Source: an uncultured Opitutia bacterium
GTDB taxonomy: Bacteria; Verrucomicrobiota; Verrucomicrobiia; Opitutales; JABJCN01
Assembly: GCA_913046175.1 (NCBI GenBank)
Contig: CAJWSN010000044.1
Location: 1-9,349 of the forward strand
DNA length: 9,349 bases
Direction: 5' to 3'
Notes under the pieces: generated by a model
The model's database searches: none
What the model saw: the letters and a program-made list of their open reading frames with translations, nothing else
What the model was told of the DNA's origin: nothing
In this document: positions 6,031 to 9,349 of the stretch, piece by piece
Layout: each line of letters begins with the position of its first letter
How positions within the stretch are numbered: the first letter of the stretch is position 1
Translations under genes and position numbers: made by a program

Positions 6031-7636
6031 AACGAGTGTAGCAATTCATGCCAATCCGGGTTGGTTTCAGATAGGTCAATGCCAGGTTCTTGCTCCCATC
6101 CGTCCAGACTTTTCAAGAGATGAGGTGTCCAGGCTTGATGCGCTGCTTCAGGAGGGTGATTGGAGCCGGGTTTGCAAATGGATGGAACAGCATCTGGGAA
6201 GTTTCGCTTTTTATTACCAGGAGGAGGAGCTTGTTGTTGCCGGGGTGGATGCGGTTGCCAGCCTTCCCCTGTATTATTCCCGGGACAACAACTCGCTGGC
6301 CTTGGCCGATAGCTTGGAATATTTTGTACACGAGGGCATGGTGGCGGCCCCAGAGGTTCGGGCTGAGATCATCATGGCTGGATTTGTCAGTGGCTCAGAT
6401 ACCCTGGTTGCAGGCGTGAATCAGATGTTGGCCGGCTCCTGTCTGGTTTTTGAAGCCGATACGGCAGGTTGGCGTGAAAGGCGCCTCGACCATACGACTT
6501 TTCTGCCGGGTCGTTATGGAAATGACACCATGGGCGAGGAAGAATGCCTGCAGCAATGCACGGAGGTCTTTGAACGGGTAATTTCTCAACTGCTCGACCG
6601 GATTGGGAATCGGCAGGTTCTGCTGCCGCTTAGTGGGGGGCTGGATTCACGGGCGCTTGCCTTGATGTTAAAGCAGGCAGGGAAGAAAAACGTTCTTTGT
6701 TATACTTATGGCAAGGAAGGCAATCGTGAGTCTGCCATCTCTCGTGAGGTGGCTGAGGCGCTTGGCTTCCCATGGGAATTTGTTCCATACAGCAAGAAGT
6801 CATGGCAGGATTGGGAGCAACAGGCTGACACCCAGGCCTGGCTCAGGGATAATTTTTGGACCTGTTCGTCTGTTCCGCACATACAAGACGTGCCTGCAAT
6901 GCGGGAATTGGTCAAACGTGGAGTCATTTGTGAGCATGCGGTTTTTATGCCCGGACACATTCTAGGAAGCCTGGCCGGCATCTGGACCGCGGAATTAACG
7001 GACTATTTAAACCCGGAACACTGTTTTCAGGCGACATTTGATAACATCTGTGACCGGTTTTTTCAACCGGGGCTTATGCGGAAGCTCCTGCCCGATCAAA
7101 ACCTGGGGAGCTTCCACGCCCATTTAAAAAAGAAAATGTCATGCATGTGGGATCAATGGGACCTGGCCACTGTTGCGGGATATGTTGAGTCTTGGATTAA
7201 TTGGCGTGAGCGACAGGCCAAGTTTAATACCAGTTCCGTCCAGGCGTATATGGCTCAAGGGTTTGCCTTTGCCTTGCCTTGGTGTGATGGTGAGCTGGTG
7301 AGATTCTGGGAGCGTGTGCCTTTTCATCTGCGTCTGCACCGGCGACTTTTCAAGAAGTGGTTATTGCGAAGACAATCCCATCTGCTTGCAGTTTCACCCT
7401 ACGAGAAACCCCTGGCGGGTTTTCTGGGTAGAATATACCGGAAATGGATACCCAGGCAACTGCGTCTTCTCAGGTATTCCATGCAAATGCGTCAGTTATA
7501 CAGGGAGCACCCAATGCAATGGAACCACCTTATTCCTCCTGAAGATTATGCGAGGATCAACAACCCCGAACTACATGTAAACCATTGGCTCTCCCTGCAC
7601 TATCTCCAGCCTGTTTCATTATTTCGTGACGCCTGA
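6023..7636 (+). CDS. Asparagine-synthetase-like amidotransferase lacking the N-terminal cysteine
   Basis: The 537-residue protein has the two-domain plan of class II asparagine synthetases. The N-terminal part keeps structural echoes of a glutaminase domain (GSFAFYY at 59-65, LPLYYSRD at 81-88, LALADSLEYF at 92-101, then TLVAGVNQMLAGS). Residue 2 is Ala, not the catalytic Cys; the first cysteines are at 20 and 51. The synthetase domain has the ATP pyrophosphatase loop SGGLDSR at 204-210, and PWCDGELVRFWERVP at 419-433 recalls the AsnB PFLD-helix region. Family knowledge: homologues in polysaccharide clusters are proposed to amidate uronic acids, and Cys-less relatives (beta-lactam synthetase, lasso-peptide cyclase) close rings using ATP. 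Here an ATP-dependent amide-forming step on the polysaccharide precursor, perhaps with free ammonia, is my inference. It overlaps both neighbours. Confidence 0.85.
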   Translation: MAETSVAIHANPGWFQIGQCQVLAPIRPDFSRDEVSRLDALLQEGDWSRVCKWMEQHLGSFAFYYQEEELVVAGVDAVASLPLYYSRDNNSLALADSLEYFVHEGMVAAPEVRAEIIMAGFVSGSDTLVAGVNQMLAGSCLVFEADTAGWRERRLDHTTFLPGRYGNDTMGEEECLQQCTEVFERVISQLLDRIGNRQVLLPLSGGLDSRALALMLKQAGKKNVLCYTYGKEGNRESAISREVAEALGFPWEFVPYSKKSWQDWEQQADTQAWLRDNFWTCSSVPHIQDVPAMRELVKRGVICEHAVFMPGHILGSLAGIWTAELTDYLNPEHCFQATFDNICDRFFQPGLMRKLLPDQNLGSFHAHLKKKMSCMWDQWDLATVAGYVESWINWRERQAKFNTSSVQAYMAQGFAFALPWCDGELVRFWERVPFHLRLHRRLFKKWLLRRQSHLLAVSPYEKPLAGFLGRIYRKWIPRQLRLLRYSMQMRQLYREHPMQWNHLIPPEDYARINNPELHVNHWLSLHYLQPVSLFRDA

Positions 7637-8855
7637 TCATTTTATTATCATTGCCTATTACTATGGCACCAAGACCTTGACCGGTTCCCGTCGATGGCGG
7701 GAGATGTCACAGTTATTGCAGGAACATGGGCGGGTTTCTGTAATTTGTGCAGATGGAGGGGACAGGGGTTGCGGGGGGATTGAGATTGTGCATCTGCCGG
7801 ATAGGCGTATGCGCAATCCCGCCAAGGTCTTTTCGGCCCCTGCGCGCACCCCTTTTTTGTCTTGGGTGAGTCGAGTGGCATCGAGCTTTCTGTTTTGGCC
7901 CGACCGACAGAAGTTGTGGTCTCGTCAGGCCGTTGGGCATCTTGATCGTTTACTGGATGCAGAGTCACGGAACATCGTGATCACAAGCGGACCGGTCTTT
8001 TCTGTTCACTCGGAAATGCGACGCTGGCTTGAAGGGAATCCCGGCCGGGTAATATGGGTCATGGACTTCAGGGATTTATGGACGAATGAGATTGCACCGG
8101 GATTACAGCGGAGAACTCCGGCCGTTCTCAACCGAATTGAAAGGAAAATCGAGCAGCGCTGTCACGATTCAGCAGACCTGGTAATGGCTGTTGGGAAGGG
8201 CTTGGCCCGATTGCTTCGGAATGACTTTGGCAGCCTTCCGGTTGTGCTCTACAACGGGTATTTGGAGAAGAAGGCTCCGGAGGAGGTGGTGGCTTCCAAG
8301 CCTATATCCGTCCGATATCTGGGGACGATCATCCCTGGCTTGCGATCACCGGCCTTGCTCTTCCAGGCTGCTGCGGACTTGAAGCTTACACCAGAGGATT
8401 TGCGTTTCGACTTTTGGTGCAATGATCACCCCCGGGTCTTGCAGGAAGCCGAAGCAGCGGGAGTTGCCTCTCTTTTAAAATGCCACGATGCTGTTTCGGA
8501 AGAAGAGGCCCGTCACCTTGGTCGCACGGCCGGGGCGAACATGATACTTAATGCCTTGGTTCCCGAGGCGGACCAGGTCGTGACGGGCAAGGTTTTTGAA
8601 CTGATTGCCGCCGGCCGGCCCATCCTGCCGGTGACGGGGAAGGGGAGTGAGTTGAGGAAGATTCTTGAAAAATGTGGATCCATGCATTGTGTGTGGAACC
8701 TTGAGACTGCCCGGACCTCTTTACGTATGCTCCTGGAGGGATCGCTGCCTGAACTTGTCGATGCCGAGGGAGTTTTTTCCCGGCAGCAGGCGGTCGACAC
8801 TTTCTTGAGCGTCCTGCATGGGCGGGAACCTGGACCGAATTGTTCGATGTCGTGA
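7626..8855 (+). CDS. GT4-like (GT-B fold) glycosyltransferase
   Basis: Probable cytosolic, membrane-associated glycosyltransferase that adds one sugar to the lipid-linked repeat unit. The 409 residues show a GT-B layout. The N-terminal half starts with a short hydrophobic strand (FIIIAYYYG at 6-14) and a SRRWREM helix, followed by ITSGPVFSVHS at 119-129 and VMDFRDLWTNE at 145-155, a common motif in this group. The C-terminal half has VRYLGTI at 229-235 and TGKVFELIAAGRPIL at 320-334, the donor-binding region, followed by a helix with GSELRKIL. The start is GTG at 7626: the N-terminal strand lies directly after it, and the next Met is residue 27, past the strand. It overlaps the preceding gene by 11 bases and has no visible ribosome site, so coupling is likely. 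Donor, acceptor and linkage cannot be told. Confidence 0.88.
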   Translation: MTPDHFIIIAYYYGTKTLTGSRRWREMSQLLQEHGRVSVICADGGDRGCGGIEIVHLPDRRMRNPAKVFSAPARTPFLSWVSRVASSFLFWPDRQKLWSRQAVGHLDRLLDAESRNIVITSGPVFSVHSEMRRWLEGNPGRVIWVMDFRDLWTNEIAPGLQRRTPAVLNRIERKIEQRCHDSADLVMAVGKGLARLLRNDFGSLPVVLYNGYLEKKAPEEVVASKPISVRYLGTIIPGLRSPALLFQAAADLKLTPEDLRFDFWCNDHPRVLQEAEAAGVASLLKCHDAVSEEEARHLGRTAGANMILNALVPEADQVVTGKVFELIAAGRPILPVTGKGSELRKILEKCGSMHCVWNLETARTSLRMLLEGSLPELVDAEGVFSRQQAVDTFLSVLHGREPGPNCSMS

Positions 8856-8897
8856 AACCCTTGATTACAAGCCTGGGCCTTCAAAAGTCCTGCCAGC

Positions 8898-9140
8898 ATG
8901 GAATTTGATTATCAGTTCACGAAATTCCTGGTGCTCCTTGTTGTGGTGATCGGCGGGATTTTCACCTTTCGGCTTTTGCTGAAAAATGAAATCGAGCGCC
9001 AGTTCCTGTATTTTGGGGGATTGGGGGTCTTTGTTTGGTCCGGGATTGGTGGCACGCTGCGAATGGTTGAATGGAAATACCTTTGGTTCTTCTCGCTGTT
9101 TTTCCTAATCCTTTTTTTGCGAGGTCGAATGTCTTTGTGA
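8898..9140 (+). CDS. Truncated membrane protein, possible 5' end of a Wzy polymerase
   Basis: The 80 residues form about three hydrophobic segments: KFLVLLVVVIGGIFTF near 9-24, FLYFGGLGVFVW near 36-47 and YLWFFSLFFLILFL near 61-74, joined by short charged loops (LLLKNEIERQ). It starts 42 bases after the glycosyltransferase on the same strand, with no strong ribosome site. The pattern resembles the N-terminal helices of EpsG/Wzy-type O-antigen polymerases (350-450 residues), and the cluster otherwise has only one ligase/polymerase-family protein, so a second such gene would make sense. The frame ends with RGRMSL just where base composition changes sharply, so the real gene probably continued and was cut by an insertion or a chimeric join. 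It could instead be a genuine small membrane protein. Confidence 0.5.
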   Translation: MEFDYQFTKFLVLLVVVIGGIFTFRLLLKNEIERQFLYFGGLGVFVWSGIGGTLRMVEWKYLWFFSLFFLILFLRGRMSL

Positions 9141-9348
9141 TTGCACTTCCAAGTCCGCTGACAAGCATGGGGATTGTTTTAAAAAGTAGACCAAACGGTT
9201 TTGTTATTAAACCACCAAGACTAGTAAATTTTGCAAGGAATAATCCAAGAAGTCCTGTTACGGCTGTTGTTATGGCTATAAAGGTCATGTCAAGTTCTCC
9301 GTCTGGTGCAAATATATTAACAAAAGAATCAAGACTCGGGCCTGCAAT
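8962..9348 (-). CDS. 5'-partial hydrophobic protein in an AT-rich tail
   Basis: On the minus strand a frame is open from the window edge (9348) to a stop at 8962. The part from the edge to about 9105 reads like coding sequence: SLDSFVNIFAPDGELDM, then a Gly/Leu-rich hydrophobic stretch (TAVTGLLGLFLAKF), SLGGLITKPFGLLFKTIPML and SGLGSAITKTF. First codon positions are purine-rich, ATA is used repeatedly, and GC is 39% over 9141-9349, all unlike the cluster genes. The rest, below about 9105, lies antisense to the truncated membrane protein and is probably a shadow. An ATG at 9286-9288 could start it, but the frame runs further upstream and contains sensible residues, so the gene is likely cut by the window end. 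The family is not recognised. Confidence 0.3.
   Translation of the reverse strand: MAGPSLDSFVNIFAPDGELDMTFIAITTAVTGLLGLFLAKFTSLGGLITKPFGLLFKTIPMLVSGLGSAITKTFDLAKKGLGKTARRTKGISIQPFAACHQSRTKQRPPIPQNTGTGARFHFSAKAER
9105..9145. other. Composition and coding-strand breakpoint
   Basis: Left of this zone the sequence is moderately GC-rich with + strand coding; right of it GC is 39% and the better coding frame is on the minus strand. No terminal inverted repeat, target duplication or transposase can be seen, since only about 200 bases of the right-hand side are present. The exact joining base cannot be fixed because both frames stay open across the zone. Confidence 0.45.
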
Positions 9349-9349
9349 A

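Noticed and set aside
9137..9349. Plus-strand open frame across the right end
   Set aside because: Rich in Ser, Pro and Arg, as antisense readings often are; the minus frame has purine-rich first positions and membrane-like segments.

Overview
This window is most of a bacterial surface-polysaccharide (O-antigen or capsule type) gene cluster, all on the + strand. Every intact gene belongs to that theme, and the mix implies a Gram-negative-type cell: a Kdo-precursor isomerase, an O-antigen ligase/polymerase-family membrane protein, a sugar aminotransferase, a Wzx-like flippase, an asparagine-synthetase-like protein and a glycosyltransferase. The core is moderately GC-rich (about 58% in a sampled stretch of the aminotransferase gene). 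The style of the proteins, especially the long periplasmic loop of the ligase-like protein, reminds me of Verrucomicrobiota, but this is an impression and not a placement.

Layout. Positions 1-736 hold no intact gene. This part is AT-rich (several lines at 30-47% GC) and carries coding-like patches in shifting frames, which look like decayed or frameshifted genes; one patch, on the minus strand, resembles the C-terminus of a short-chain dehydrogenase. From 737 to 8855 six long genes follow with little space: kdsD-type isomerase (737-1711, GTG start), O-antigen ligase/polymerase family protein (1743-3338), DegT/DnrJ/EryC1/StrS aminotransferase (3353-4465), a 110-bp spacer, flippase (4576-6030), asparagine-synthetase-like protein (6023-7636) and glycosyltransferase (7626-8855, GTG start). 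The last three overlap by 8 and 11 bases, so they are probably translationally coupled. A seventh frame (8898-9140) encodes only 80 hydrophobic residues and looks like the beginning of a larger membrane protein, perhaps a Wzy polymerase. At about 9105-9145 the sequence changes to 39% GC with an ATA-using frame on the opposite strand, open to the window edge. This is either an insertion or a chimeric join.

How the genes could work together. The aminotransferase would put an amino group on a nucleotide-linked keto-sugar, the glycosyltransferase would build the lipid-linked repeat unit, and the asparagine-synthetase-like protein may amidate an acid group (uronic acid to uronamide is the usual idea). 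The flippase would move the unit across the inner membrane, and the ligase/polymerase family protein would polymerise it or attach it to its acceptor. The KdsD-type isomerase supplies D-arabinose 5-phosphate for Kdo. No initiating phosphoglycosyltransferase, sugar dehydratase or export gene is visible, so the cluster must extend outside the window. I found no RNA gene, CRISPR array, insertion sequence or clear terminator.
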